DNA of 64,000 nucleotides from an uncultured Oscillospiraceae bacterium (GCA_934448295.1 CAKSEY010000010.1:1-64000), one strand, 5' to 3'. Positions 8,981 through 18,100 are shown, counted from the first letter of the stretch. The notes: generated from the sequence alone by a model not told the origin. A program made the numbers and translations.

Positions 8981-10345
8981 ATGGCGGAGTACGACCTCTC
9001 CGGGATAAATATCCCATATAATCTGGACGCGGAGCAGTCGGTGCTGGGCGCTGTTCTCATGAGCAGCGACGTCATGAACGACCTTGTGTCGGTGCTCCAG
9101 CCGGAGTATTTCTATGCGGATATAAACCGGAACGTGTTCGGCGTTATGCTGAATATGTTCCTCGCAAACGACAGGATAGACATCGTCACCGTCCTTGAAG
9201 CCACCATGCGCCAGGGCGTTTTCGAAACCACGGAGCAGGGCAAGGAGTACCTCACCCGCATAATGCAGGCGGTTCCGAGCATTTCCTCCGTGGAGAAGTA
9301 CGCGGCGATAGTCACCGACAAGTATATGTCGCGCAGCCTTATATTCGCCGCCAAGGACATAATCGACGCGGCGAACGAGGGCGCGGAGGACGCAAACACC
9401 CTGATAGATTTCGCGGAGCAGAAGATCTTCGATATCCGCAACGGCACAGATGTCAAGGGACTTACGCACATCAGCGGTATAGTCCTCGAGAACATGAACG
9501 CCATAAACGAGTTGTACAAGCGGGCACGCAGCGGAAACGGCCCCGGCATAACGGGACTTTCCACGCTGTACCGCGAGCTTGACAAGCGCATTTACGGGCT
9601 CAACCGCTCCGACCTGATAATCCTGGCGGCGCGCCCCGGTATGGGTAAGACCTCGTTTGCAATGAACATCGCAACGAATGTCGGCAAGAAGTATCCGGAA
9701 AAGTCGATAGCCGTGTTCAGCCTTGAAATGTCCAAGGAGCAGATCGTGAACCGCATGATAAGCAGCGAAGCCTCTCTGACTGCGGACAGCATGAAAACCG
9801 GCGATATCCCGGAGGAAAAGTGGAAGGACATCGGCAGGGCAGCGGACGTTCTCTCCAGGCTGAACATCTACATTGACGACACCACGGGCGGCGCGACCGT
9901 CGCGGCTATGAAGGCGAAGCTCCGCAGAATGAAGAACCTCGGGCTGGTGGTCATCGACTACTTACAGCTTATGACCTCCAACAAGAACTACAACGGAAAC
10001 CGCGTTGTGGAGATATCTGAGATAACGAGAAATCTTAAGATAATGGCAAAGGAACTGAACGTTCCGGTGATAACGCTGTCGCAGCTTGCGAGAGGCCCCG
10101 AGCAGCGCCCGGACAAGCGCCCCATGCTTTCCGACCTGCGTGAATCCGGCTCTATCGAGCAGGACGCGGATATCGTAATGTTCCTCTACCGCAACGCATA
10201 TTATGATAAGACTGACCCGAACGTGAACTCCTGCGAATGTATCGTTGCAAAGAACCGTCACGGCGAAACGGGGACCGTTCCGCTGGGCTGGGACGGAGAA
10301 TACACACGCTTCACAAACGCGGAATACACGCGCAGTGAGCAGTAA
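8981..10345 (+). CDS. dnaB: replicative DNA helicase DnaB (DnaC in Bacillus nomenclature)
   Basis: A 454-residue hexameric replication-fork helicase. The N-terminal collar domain (about 10-110) begins with NLDAEQSVLGAVL. The RecA-like motor contains Walker A RPGMGKTSFAMN, Walker B LVVIDYLQLM and the arginine-finger region LRESGSIEQDADIV. It starts two bases after the rplI stop. Its loaders, DnaD- and DnaI-like proteins, are encoded 9 kb downstream. Confidence 0.97.
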   Translation: MAEYDLSGINIPYNLDAEQSVLGAVLMSSDVMNDLVSVLQPEYFYADINRNVFGVMLNMFLANDRIDIVTVLEATMRQGVFETTEQGKEYLTRIMQAVPSISSVEKYAAIVTDKYMSRSLIFAAKDIIDAANEGAEDANTLIDFAEQKIFDIRNGTDVKGLTHISGIVLENMNAINELYKRARSGNGPGITGLSTLYRELDKRIYGLNRSDLIILAARPGMGKTSFAMNIATNVGKKYPEKSIAVFSLEMSKEQIVNRMISSEASLTADSMKTGDIPEEKWKDIGRAADVLSRLNIYIDDTTGGATVAAMKAKLRRMKNLGLVVIDYLQLMTSNKNYNGNRVVEISEITRNLKIMAKELNVPVITLSQLARGPEQRPDKRPMLSDLRESGSIEQDADIVMFLYRNAYYDKTDPNVNSCECIVAKNRHGETGTVPLGWDGEYTRFTNAEYTRSEQ

Positions 10346-10356
10346 TGAGGTCTTGA

Positions 10357-11325
10357 ATGGACTTTCTTGAAAAAATCAGGTCGGCGGTGTCCGATCACGA
10401 AATGCTAAAAAGAGGGGACGCTGTTGTCGCCGCGCTTTCCGGCGGGGCGGACAGCGTTTCGCTGCTTTATGCGCTGAAAGAGCTTTCCGGGGAGCTTGGC
10501 ATAACCGTTTCGGCGTGTCATATTAACCATCACCTCCGGGGGGAGGAGAGCGACGGCGACATGCGCTTCTGCCAGGAGCTGTGCGCTCGGCTCGGTATCC
10601 CGCTTTCCGTGCGGGAGGCGGAGGTAGGCTCCATGCAGCAGAAGCACGAGAGCCTGGAGGAATGTGCCCGCCGCGTGCGGTACGATTTCTTCGCGGAGGT
10701 CTCCGCAGGGAAGAAGTTAGCCACCGCTCACAACTCCAACGACTGCGCGGAGACAGTCATGCTGAATCTCATGCGCGGCACGGGTCTGAAGGGGCTGTGC
10801 GGAGTTCCGCCGGTTCGCGGGAACATCGTGCGGCCGCTGATATACTGCACCCGCGCCGACGTGGAGGAATACTGCAAGGAACGCGGGCTGTCGTGGGTCA
10901 CGGACAAAACGAACCTCTGCGACGACTACACGCGGAATAAAATACGGCACATAATTCTGCCGGAAATGCTGAAAATCAACGGCTCGCTGTACTCCACAAT
11001 GAACCGCATGGAAAAAAGCCTGCGGGAGGACAGCGCTTTCCTGGAGGATATGGCGCGGCAGGCGCTGGAATCCGCAAGAAAGCCCGGGGGCTACGATTCT
11101 GCGGCGCTGGCGAAGCTCCCGAAGCCGGTGCAGAGCCGCGCTATCAAGCTGATTTTCTCCGCCGGGGGAATAGAGCCAAGCGCGCTGCGGATAAACACCG
11201 CCGCCGATATCCTCGCCGCAGGGCGCGGGAAATTCAACCCGTGCCGGGGGAAATTCTTTGTGGTGAAGCGCGGAACAGCTTATGTCGAGGAAGCGGAGCA
11301 GCACTACCGCAAACACGAAGCCTAG
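10357..11325 (+). CDS. tilS: tRNA(Ile)-lysidine synthase TilS (short form)
   Basis: Converts C34 of the CAU-anticodon tRNA-Ile to lysidine so that it reads AUA. The ATP-pyrophosphatase P-loop SGGADS is at residues 28-33, followed by the HINHHLRGEES and TAHNSNDCAETVMLNLMRG motifs. At 322 residues it lacks most of the C-terminal domains found in the 430-470 residue E. coli and Bacillus proteins, resembling the short Aquifex type. The ATG is 12 bases after dnaB. The hpt gene that usually lies between tilS and ftsH in Firmicutes is absent here. Confidence 0.93.
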   Translation: MDFLEKIRSAVSDHEMLKRGDAVVAALSGGADSVSLLYALKELSGELGITVSACHINHHLRGEESDGDMRFCQELCARLGIPLSVREAEVGSMQQKHESLEECARRVRYDFFAEVSAGKKLATAHNSNDCAETVMLNLMRGTGLKGLCGVPPVRGNIVRPLIYCTRADVEEYCKERGLSWVTDKTNLCDDYTRNKIRHIILPEMLKINGSLYSTMNRMEKSLREDSAFLEDMARQALESARKPGGYDSAALAKLPKPVQSRAIKLIFSAGGIEPSALRINTAADILAAGRGKFNPCRGKFFVVKRGTAYVEEAEQHYRKHEA

Positions 11326-11383
11326 TTTTTCGACAAACGGCGGTTTCTGTATCAAATTTTCAGCAAATATTCACCGAAATTGT

Positions 11384-11412
11384 TTGCATTTTGCTTTAAA
11401 GTGTGGTATAAT
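11384..11412 (+). promoter_or_regulatory. promoter upstream of ftsH
   Basis: TTGCAT (11384-11389), 17 bases, TATAAT (11407-11412). It sits in the 192-base gap after tilS, giving ftsH its own promoter and a leader of about 100 bases. Confidence 0.75.
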
Positions 11413-11517
11413 ATTTTTTGTCCGAATCAAGAGGGACAATTATACTCAAATACTATATATAATCCACCTCTATGAGTATCATAAATCCGAGGAGTAATTT
11501 CCGGAAAGGCGGTATTA

Positions 11518-13542
11518 ATGAATTCCAACAAATTAAAGGGCATAATTATTTATCTGGTAATTATTTTCCTGCTTATTATCGGGCTGGTGTCGGTACTTAA
11601 CATGGCGACCACAGCGGGCAGCACGGTCACTACTTATTCCAGCGTTATCGCTGAGTTCGATTCGCTGAACGTGTCCGAGTACAAGCTGGACCTTGGCAGC
11701 GGCGCGCTGACCTACCGCTTAAAGGGCGAGGACAGCAGCAAGCCGGCGCACACATACACCGTGCCGAATGTCAGCATTTTCATCAATGACATAAACTCCG
11801 GCTATAACGAGGAAGGGCACATGGCGTACTACCGTCAGCGCTACAACGAGGCGAACCCGGATTCCCCGCTGGTGGAGGACTATATCCCGATTTCTGACAA
11901 CACGTTCCTGACGAGCGTGCTGCCCTACCTCCTGCTTGTGGGCGTAATGATAATCTTCACGGTCATCGTAATGCGCCAGAGCACGGGCGGCGGGAAGATG
12001 TCCACGTTCTCCCGCGCGAACGTCCGCCAGCACACCGGCAAGAAGGTCACGTTTGAGGACGTGGCAGGCGCGGACGAGGAAAAGCAGGAGCTTGAGGAAA
12101 TCGTTGACTTCCTGAAGAACCCCGGAAAGTACCGCGAGATCGGCGCGAGGGTTCCCAAGGGCGTTCTGCTTGTGGGACCTCCCGGAACAGGTAAGACTCT
12201 GCTTGCAAAGGCAGTCGCAGGCGAGGCGGGAGCGCCGTTCTTCTCCATAAGCGGCTCCGACTTCGTTGAGATGTTCGTCGGCGTGGGCGCTTCCCGTGTG
12301 CGCGACCTGTTCGAGCAGGCGAAGAAGAAAACCCCGTCCATCATCTTCATTGACGAGATAGACGCGGTCGGACGCCAGAGAGGCGCAGGCCTCGGCGGCG
12401 GTCATGACGAGCGCGAACAGACCCTGAACCAGCTCCTTGTCGAGATGGACGGCTTCACCGAGAACGACTCCATCATCGTAATGGCGGCGACCAACCGCCG
12501 TGATATACTTGACCCGGCTCTGCTCCGTCCGGGACGCTTCGACAGGCAGATAGTCGTAAGCTACCCCGACATCAAGGGCAGAGAGGAGATACTCAAGGTT
12601 CACACCAGAAACAAGAACATGGGACCTGACGTTGACCTCAAGACAATTGCGGCCACCACCGCAGGCTTCACCGGCGCAGACCTTGAGAACCTCGTGAACG
12701 AGGCGGCTCTGCTTGCGGCGAGGGCAAACCGCCGCGCCATCACCAAGCAGGATATCGAGGAGGCTACCATCAAGGTGGTTGCAGGTCCCGAGAAGAAGTC
12801 CCGCGTTGTTACCCCGGACGAAAAGCGCCTTACCGCTTATCACGAATCCGGCCACGCGATAACCACCTATTTCTGCAAGACCCAGGATAAGGTGCACCAG
12901 GTGTCCATCGTTCCGCGCGGCATGGCTGGCGGATTCACGATGCACGTCCCTGAGAAGGACAGATCCTTCGTAAGCAAGACCTATATGGAGGAGGAGATAA
13001 TCGTGCTCCTCGGCGGACGCGTTGCGGAGAAGCTCATTCTTGACGATATTTCCACCGGCGCTTCCAACGATATTGAGCGCGCGACCTCCGTTGCAAGGAA
13101 CATGGTAACGCGCTACGGCTTCTCCGAGAAGCTCGGTCCGATACTCTACGGCCACGAGAATCAGGAGGTGTTCCTTGGCAGGGATTACTCCCAGGGGCGC
13201 AACTACTCCGAGAATGTGGCGGCTGAGATAGACGGCGAGATACGCGAGCTAATCGAGACAGGCTACGAAAAGGCAAAGGAGATACTCACCGAGCACAACG
13301 ACCTGCTGGAGCGCTGCGCGCAATACCTCATGAAGCATGAGAAGATAGACGGCGTGGACTTCTACCGCCTGATGGCAGACGAGATAGACACCGACGGCAA
13401 CGAAAAGCCGAAGCCCGCCGAGCCTGTCACGGATATCACGGCTGAAAAGCCCGAGAGCGATGAAATGCCCGAGGTAGACCTCCCGGAGGAAAAGGCTGAG
13501 ACCAGCCCGGAGGAAAAGCCCGAGGATAACGCGCAGAACTGA
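11518..13542 (+). CDS. ftsH: ATP-dependent zinc metalloprotease FtsH
   Basis: A 674-residue membrane-bound AAA+ protease. Two transmembrane helices (about residues 8-28 and 140-160) enclose an extracytoplasmic segment. The AAA module has Walker A GPPGTGKT at 220-227, Walker B IIFIDEID, and the second region of homology with RPGRFDRQI. The zinc-binding active site H442ESGH446 follows. The last 45 residues form an acidic tail rich in Glu, Pro and Lys. It degrades misfolded membrane proteins and short-lived regulators. The ATG follows GGAAAGGCGGTATTA. Confidence 0.97.
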   Translation: MNSNKLKGIIIYLVIIFLLIIGLVSVLNMATTAGSTVTTYSSVIAEFDSLNVSEYKLDLGSGALTYRLKGEDSSKPAHTYTVPNVSIFINDINSGYNEEGHMAYYRQRYNEANPDSPLVEDYIPISDNTFLTSVLPYLLLVGVMIIFTVIVMRQSTGGGKMSTFSRANVRQHTGKKVTFEDVAGADEEKQELEEIVDFLKNPGKYREIGARVPKGVLLVGPPGTGKTLLAKAVAGEAGAPFFSISGSDFVEMFVGVGASRVRDLFEQAKKKTPSIIFIDEIDAVGRQRGAGLGGGHDEREQTLNQLLVEMDGFTENDSIIVMAATNRRDILDPALLRPGRFDRQIVVSYPDIKGREEILKVHTRNKNMGPDVDLKTIAATTAGFTGADLENLVNEAALLAARANRRAITKQDIEEATIKVVAGPEKKSRVVTPDEKRLTAYHESGHAITTYFCKTQDKVHQVSIVPRGMAGGFTMHVPEKDRSFVSKTYMEEEIIVLLGGRVAEKLILDDISTGASNDIERATSVARNMVTRYGFSEKLGPILYGHENQEVFLGRDYSQGRNYSENVAAEIDGEIRELIETGYEKAKEILTEHNDLLERCAQYLMKHEKIDGVDFYRLMADEIDTDGNEKPKPAEPVTDITAEKPESDEMPEVDLPEEKAETSPEEKPEDNAQN

Positions 13543-13558
13543 ATAAGATAAAGACACT

Positions 13559-13588
13559 GAGCCGTCCGAAATCCGGGCGGCTCTTGGT
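13559..13588 (+). terminator. probable terminator after ftsH
   Basis: GAGCCGTCCG (13559-13568) pairs with CGGGCGGCTC (13574-13583) through one G-U, followed by only TTGGTG. The weak U-tract may allow read-through into the GNAT gene 20 bases downstream. Confidence 0.55.
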
Positions 13589-13608
13589 GTGAAAAAAAGG
13601 AGAACAAA

Positions 13609-14031
13609 ATGGAGCTTGAATTTAAAGACGTGGCTCCCTCGCTGGAGGAATACAAGGAAATGCGGCGGCTGGTGAACTTCATGCCGCTTTCCGACCGGAT
13701 ATGCAGGAACGTGCTGAACAACGCGTTCCACATTACAACGGTGCGCGACAACGGCAGGTGCGTGGGAATGATACGCGTGCTTTCCGAGGGCGGCTACGCA
13801 AATTTCATCACGGACGTGATAGTTATCCCGGAGTACCAGCACCAGGGTATCGGCAAGCAGATGATGCGCCGTACGATGGAATACCTCTACTCCACGCTGG
13901 AGCCGGGGGAGAAGATAGTGGTCTACCTGATGTCCGCAAAGGAGCGCGAGCCGTTTTACAGGCAGTTCGGCTTCCGCGACAGACCCAATGAGCTTCTCGG
14001 CGCGGGAATGAGCCAGTGGCTGGAAAAATAA
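13609..14031 (+). CDS. GNAT-family N-acetyltransferase
   Basis: A 140-residue single-domain GNAT. The acetyl-CoA-binding core is visible as IPEYQHQGIGKQMM, and the C-terminal REPFYRQFGFRDRP is typical of the fold. Substrate is unknown; many such proteins acetylate small amines or protein N-termini. The ATG follows AAAGGAGAACAAA. It may be read from ftsH through the weak terminator or stand alone. Confidence 0.85.
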   Translation: MELEFKDVAPSLEEYKEMRRLVNFMPLSDRICRNVLNNAFHITTVRDNGRCVGMIRVLSEGGYANFITDVIVIPEYQHQGIGKQMMRRTMEYLYSTLEPGEKIVVYLMSAKEREPFYRQFGFRDRPNELLGAGMSQWLEK

Positions 14032-14102
14032 CCGGGACATTCCTGCAAGGTGTACGCAAGATGAAAATTTTGTGTAAGTAATCGACTAATTCACGAATGA
14101 TG

Positions 14103-14131
14103 TTGACATAACCCGAGTAATATGGTAGAAT
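14103..14131 (+). promoter_or_regulatory. promoter of the zinc-ribbon protein / oxidoreductase operon
   Basis: TTGACA (14103-14108), 17 bases, TAGAAT (14126-14131). It lies in the 190-base gap before the gene at 14222 and could drive the chain of tightly spaced genes up to 18061. Confidence 0.75.
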
Positions 14132-14221
14132 GAAAGTGTACACAGCAGACGCTTCTGCCGCAGTACATAGAATACCACAGGCTTCTGGTTGACCTGTGAA
14201 TACAAGAAATGAGGTTTTTAT

Positions 14222-14770
14222 ATGCAAAGAGTATGTCCGAAGTGCAACACACTGGTTACTGGCGAGGGTTCCTTCTGCCCGTCGTGCGGCGAGCCGCTTC
14301 CTGCGGCGGTGCAGCTTGACAAGGCTCCACAGACCGCGCCCATGAGCAGCGAACCTATCCCGAATTACGGCGCGCCGCAGAGCAGCCCTAATCCCGGATA
14401 TTCCGCGCCGCAGCCCGGTACTATCCCCACCAGCGGAAGCTCCACAAGCGGCACGCAGTACAATAACAGCACCCAGTTCAACAACAACGTACAGCCGGTG
14501 AACGACACCCCCATGACCCTCGGTCAGTGGGTCGGCACGATAATCCTTACCACCTGGTTCGGACTTATCAGCCTTATCCTGTGTATAGTCTGGGGCGTAA
14601 GTGCAGATACTCCTATAAACAAGAAGCGCTACTGCCAGGCTATGATAATCATTCAGGCTATCGGTCTGGGAGTTTCTATCCTTATGATAATCATAATGTC
14701 CGCTGTCCTGGCAGGCATCGGGTCGTCTCTCTCTGACGCGCTTGCAGGCTCCAGCTACTACTATTATTAA
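14222..14770 (+). CDS. zinc-ribbon membrane protein (dispanin/CD225-like)
   Basis: 182 residues in three parts. An N-terminal zinc ribbon has CPKCN and CPSCG (residues 5-22). A Pro/Ser/Asn/Gln-rich linker spans about 35-95. A C-terminal part has two hydrophobic segments separated by WGVSADTPINKKRYCQA. The motif PMTLGQWVGT before the first helix is typical of the CD225/dispanin-like zinc-ribbon proteins common in Clostridia, whose role is not established. The stop codon overlaps the next start by one base (TAATG), indicating translational coupling. Confidence 0.7.
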   Translation: MQRVCPKCNTLVTGEGSFCPSCGEPLPAAVQLDKAPQTAPMSSEPIPNYGAPQSSPNPGYSAPQPGTIPTSGSSTSGTQYNNSTQFNNNVQPVNDTPMTLGQWVGTIILTTWFGLISLILCIVWGVSADTPINKKRYCQAMIIIQAIGLGVSILMIIIMSAVLAGIGSSLSDALAGSSYYYY

Positions 14771-15420
14771 TGTTTGATTTTGAAAAGACCATTGCTATAA
14801 CCGGGCATTACGGCTCGGGAAAAACAAATCTCGCAGTAAATCTCGCGGTGGATTTCGCGAAGTCGGGGGAAAAGGTGACCATCATTGATATGGACATCGT
14901 GAACCCCTACTTCCGCACTGCGGATCTCGCGGGGCTGTTTGATGAACACGGAATAAGGCTCATTGCGCCGCAGTTCGCAAACACGAATCTCGATATCCCG
15001 TCGCTTTGCATAGACATGGCGGCTGTCATTGACGGCTGCGACCGTCTTGTGATAGACGTCGGCGGGGACGATTCGGGCGCGGCGGCACTGGGGCAGTATT
15101 CCACGGTTCTGAACGGCTCCGGCTGCGGGCTTTATTATGTCGTCAACCGCTACCGCTACCTCACAAGCACCCCGGAGGAAGCGGCGGAGCTCCTGCGTGA
15201 CATCGAACAGGTATCGCGCATGAGGGCAAAGGGTATCATAAACTGCTCAAACCTGGGTCAGGACACAGCCGCCGATGACGTAATGGTCACGGCGGATTAT
15301 GCTTTACAGTGCGGAAAAGCCGCTGGTATCCCGGTGGTGATGACTGCTGCGGAGCGTTCGCTGTGTGTTGACGGAGCCTACCCGGTGGACGTATTTATAC
15401 GTCCGTTCTGGGAGGAATAA
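14770..15420 (+). CDS. MRP/ParA-like P-loop ATPase linked to the 2-oxoacid oxidoreductase operon
   Basis: 216-residue SIMIBI-type NTPase. The P-loop GHYGSGKTN is at residues 12-20, the switch I segment IIDMDIVNPYFRT follows, and LVIDVGGDDSG matches Walker B. The deviant lysine of ParA/MinD (KGGxGK) is missing, which argues against classical DNA-partitioning or Min roles. Directly upstream of a ferredoxin and three oxidoreductase subunits, it may help with cofactor insertion or maturation, as CooC and Mrp proteins do. That role is inference. Confidence 0.7.
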   Translation: MFDFEKTIAITGHYGSGKTNLAVNLAVDFAKSGEKVTIIDMDIVNPYFRTADLAGLFDEHGIRLIAPQFANTNLDIPSLCIDMAAVIDGCDRLVIDVGGDDSGAAALGQYSTVLNGSGCGLYYVVNRYRYLTSTPEEAAELLRDIEQVSRMRAKGIINCSNLGQDTAADDVMVTADYALQCGKAAGIPVVMTAAERSLCVDGAYPVDVFIRPFWEE

Positions 15421-15500
15421 GGGGTACAGAAAAATAAACCCCGCCGCACGGCGGAAAGTGCAGGGCTCCGGAGTTTTCCGGAACGGGAAAGGGAACAGAA

Positions 15501-15722
15501 ATGGCAAAGATGAATGTGGACTTCGAGGTGTGCAAGGGCTGCGCGCTCTGCACCACCGTATGTCCGAAGAAGATCGTTGTGATCTCGCATGAGAGGCTTA
15601 ACCCCAAGGGCTATTACACGGCGGAATGTGTTGACGACGACGCCTGTATCGCCTGCGCCATGTGCGCGATGATGTGCCCCGACTGCGCCATCACCATTAC
15701 CCCGGACGGAGGTGACAAGTAA
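15501..15722 (+). CDS. 2[4Fe-4S] ferredoxin, delta subunit of 2-oxoacid:ferredoxin oxidoreductase
   Basis: 73 residues with two cluster motifs, CKGCALCTTVCP and CIACAMCAMMCP, each giving four cysteines for a [4Fe-4S] cluster. It forms the electron-transfer subunit for the alpha, beta and gamma subunits encoded next. The stop codon overlaps the following ATG by one base (TAATG). Confidence 0.93.
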   Translation: MAKMNVDFEVCKGCALCTTVCPKKIVVISHERLNPKGYYTAECVDDDACIACAMCAMMCPDCAITITPDGGDK

Positions 15723-16792
15723 TGGAAAGAAACCTCATGAAAGGCAACGAGGCTCTTGCGGAGGCTGCGATACGCTCCGGCTGCAAGTGCTTTTTCGGCT
15801 ACCCGATAACTCCCCAGACAGAGATCTCCGCCTATATGGCGAAGCGTATGCCGAAGATAGGCGGCGTGTTCCTCCAGGCGGAGAGCGAGATAGCGGCTAT
15901 AAACATGGTTTACGGCTGCGCCGCCTCCGGCGTTCGGTGCATGACCTCCAGCTCCTCCCCGGGGATATCCCTGAAGAGCGAGGGCGTGTCCTACATGGCG
16001 GGCGCTGACCTGCCCTGCGTTATAGTGAACGTAATGCGCGGCGGCCCGGGTCTGGGCGGTATCCAGCCCTCCCAGAGCGACTACTGGCAGGCGACCAGGG
16101 CGCTGGGTCACGGGGACTTCCAGATACTTGTGTTCGCGCCGTCCTCCGTGCAGGAGATGGCAGACCTGATGAGCCTTGCGTTCGATTCTGCCGACAAGTA
16201 CAGAATGCCCGCGATGATACTCGCGGACGGGCTTCTCGGTCAGATGATGGAGCCGGTCACCTTTGCCAGCGACGAAATACATGAGCACACCGCCGCGGAA
16301 AAGCCCTGGGCTGCCTGCGGCCACGGCGGAAAACGTCAGCATAATATCATAAATTCCCTCTATCTCCAGGCGGAGGAGTTGGAGCGGCTGGTCGTCGAGA
16401 GATTCCAGCGCTACGAAACGGTAAAGGGCGAGCTCCACATGGCGGAGCAGTACCTCACCGAGGACGCGGAAATCGTGGTCGCGGCCTACGGCTCGGTCGC
16501 AAGGCTTGCGAAGGCTGCGGTGGATTCCGCGCGCGCCCAGGGAATAAAGGCGGGACTTGTCCGCCCGGTAACACTCTGGCCGTTCCCGGAGCAGGAGGTA
16601 AGAGACGCGTGCAGGGGCGCAAAGCGCGTTCTGTGCGTGGAGATGTCCATGGGACAGATGATCGAGGACGTGAAGCTGGCGCTCGGCTGCCGTCTGCCGG
16701 TGGAATTCTTCGGCAGGACGGGCGGAGTTATCCCCAGGCCCTCTGAGATACTTGAGCAGATAAAGGCGCTCAACGCAAAGGAGGCTGAGTGA
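15722..16792 (+). CDS. vorB: 2-oxoacid:ferredoxin oxidoreductase alpha subunit (VorB/KorA-like)
   Basis: 356 residues. The start KGNEALAEAAIRSGCKCFFGYPITPQ and the VMRGGPGLGGIQPSQSDYWQA segment are hallmarks of the pyrimidine-binding alpha subunit of VOR/KOR enzymes. These oxidatively decarboxylate branched-chain 2-oxoacids or 2-oxoglutarate to acyl-CoA and CO2 while reducing ferredoxin. Sequence alone does not fix the substrate; the four-subunit, separate-gene layout with a small alpha subunit fits a VOR or KOR better than pyruvate oxidoreductase. Confidence 0.9.
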   Translation: MERNLMKGNEALAEAAIRSGCKCFFGYPITPQTEISAYMAKRMPKIGGVFLQAESEIAAINMVYGCAASGVRCMTSSSSPGISLKSEGVSYMAGADLPCVIVNVMRGGPGLGGIQPSQSDYWQATRALGHGDFQILVFAPSSVQEMADLMSLAFDSADKYRMPAMILADGLLGQMMEPVTFASDEIHEHTAAEKPWAACGHGGKRQHNIINSLYLQAEELERLVVERFQRYETVKGELHMAEQYLTEDAEIVVAAYGSVARLAKAAVDSARAQGIKAGLVRPVTLWPFPEQEVRDACRGAKRVLCVEMSMGQMIEDVKLALGCRLPVEFFGRTGGVIPRPSEILEQIKALNAKEAE

Positions 16793-16793
16793 T

Positions 16794-17534
16794 ATGCCGG
16801 AATTCAGAAAACCAAAGTCCCTGACGGACGTACCGTTCCATTACTGCCCGGGCTGCACCCACGGTATCGTGCACAGGCTGGTGGCGGAGGTCATAGACGA
16901 AATGGGCATCGAGAACGACACCATCGGCATATGCCCGGTAGGCTGCTCGGTAATGGCGTATGATTACTTCACCTGCGACATGATAGAGGCGGCTCACGGA
17001 AGAGCCCCGGCAGTCGCGACAGGAGTAAAGCGCGGCAGCCCGGACAAGTTCGTTTTCACCTATCAGGGGGACGGCGACCTTGCGGCGATAGGCACGGCGG
17101 AGACAGTCCACGCGGCGGCGCGCGGCGAGAACATCACCGTAATATTCATCAACAACACGACCTACGGCATGACCGGCGGTCAGATGGCGCCGACCACTCT
17201 TCCCGGTCAGGTAACGCAGACCACTCCCTACGGAAGAAATCCGAACGTGGAGGGCTTCCCGGTGAGAGTGTGCGAAATGCTTGCCACGCTTTCCGGAGTT
17301 GCGCTGGCAGAGCGCGTGACGGTCACAGACCCCGCGAACATCCGCAAGGCAAAGGCGGCTATTCGCAAGGGGTTCGAGTTCCAGAAGAACAAGCAGGGCT
17401 TCTCGATAATCGAGGTGCTTTCCACCTGCCCGACCAACTGGGGACTTTCTCCGGTGGAGGCGATGAAGTGGCTTAAGGACAACATGGTGCCGTATTATCC
17501 GCTGGGAGTATTCAAGGAGGGTGCGATAAGATGA
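16794..17534 (+). CDS. 2-oxoacid:ferredoxin oxidoreductase beta subunit (thiamine-diphosphate binding)
   Basis: 246 residues with the ThDP/Mg motif GDGDLAAIGTAETVHAAARG...NNTTYGMTGGQ. The N-terminal HYCPGCTHGIVHRL is typical of the beta subunit. It binds thiamine diphosphate and pairs with VorB to build the active site. It is one base from the alpha gene, and its final codons overlap the gamma gene by four bases. Confidence 0.92.
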   Translation: MPEFRKPKSLTDVPFHYCPGCTHGIVHRLVAEVIDEMGIENDTIGICPVGCSVMAYDYFTCDMIEAAHGRAPAVATGVKRGSPDKFVFTYQGDGDLAAIGTAETVHAAARGENITVIFINNTTYGMTGGQMAPTTLPGQVTQTTPYGRNPNVEGFPVRVCEMLATLSGVALAERVTVTDPANIRKAKAAIRKGFEFQKNKQGFSIIEVLSTCPTNWGLSPVEAMKWLKDNMVPYYPLGVFKEGAIR

Positions 17535-18061
17535 CGACTGAAACTATATTTGCAGGCTTCGGCGGGCAGGGAATACTGTTCGCGGGGAAGCTGCTCGCCT
17601 ACCTCGGCATGAACGAGGACAAGCAGGTGTCGTGGCTCCCGTCCTACGGTCCCGAAATGCGCGGAGGCACGGCAAACTGCTGCGTGTGCCTCAGCGATAA
17701 GCCGATAGGCTCCCCCTACGTCACAGACCCGGACGTGCTTGTGGCAATGAACGGTCCCAGCTACGACAAGTTCATCGAATCCGTGAAGCCGGGCGGGATA
17801 GCGATAATCGACAGCACCCTCGTCACCAAGGAGTGCACCCGCACCGATATCCGCAGCTTCCGTATTCCCTCAACGGAGCTTGCCGCCGAAAACGGGCTTC
17901 CCGGAATGGCGAACATAATCCTGGTGGGAAAGCTGCTTAAGGAGACCGGGATCGCGGTGATAGACGCGGTTCGTCCGGTGCTGGAGAAGATGATCCCCCC
18001 GAAAAAGGCAAATCTTATCGAAGCCAACATGAAGGCGCTTGCCCTCGGAATGGCACTGTAA
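17531..18061 (+). CDS. 2-oxoacid:ferredoxin oxidoreductase gamma subunit
   Basis: 176 residues, starting inside the end of the beta gene (ATGA overlap). The motifs FAGFGGQGILFAGKLLA and PSYGPEMRGGTANC are diagnostic of the gamma domain of this family. This completes a delta-alpha-beta-gamma set. Confidence 0.93.
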   Translation: MTTETIFAGFGGQGILFAGKLLAYLGMNEDKQVSWLPSYGPEMRGGTANCCVCLSDKPIGSPYVTDPDVLVAMNGPSYDKFIESVKPGGIAIIDSTLVTKECTRTDIRSFRIPSTELAAENGLPGMANIILVGKLLKETGIAVIDAVRPVLEKMIPPKKANLIEANMKALALGMAL

Positions 18062-18071
18062 GTTCATTTTC

Positions 18072-18100
18072 ACGCCCGGCACCACAATGCTGGGCGTTTC
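18072..18100 (+). terminator. probable terminator of the oxidoreductase operon
   Basis: ACGCCCGGC (18072-18080) pairs with GCTGGGCGT (18089-18097) through one G-U, followed by TTC. The short U-tract makes it a moderate candidate. Confidence 0.5.

Noticed and set aside
11719..13155. 478-codon open frame antisense to ftsH
   Set aside because: Shadow frame; ftsH is complete on the plus strand.
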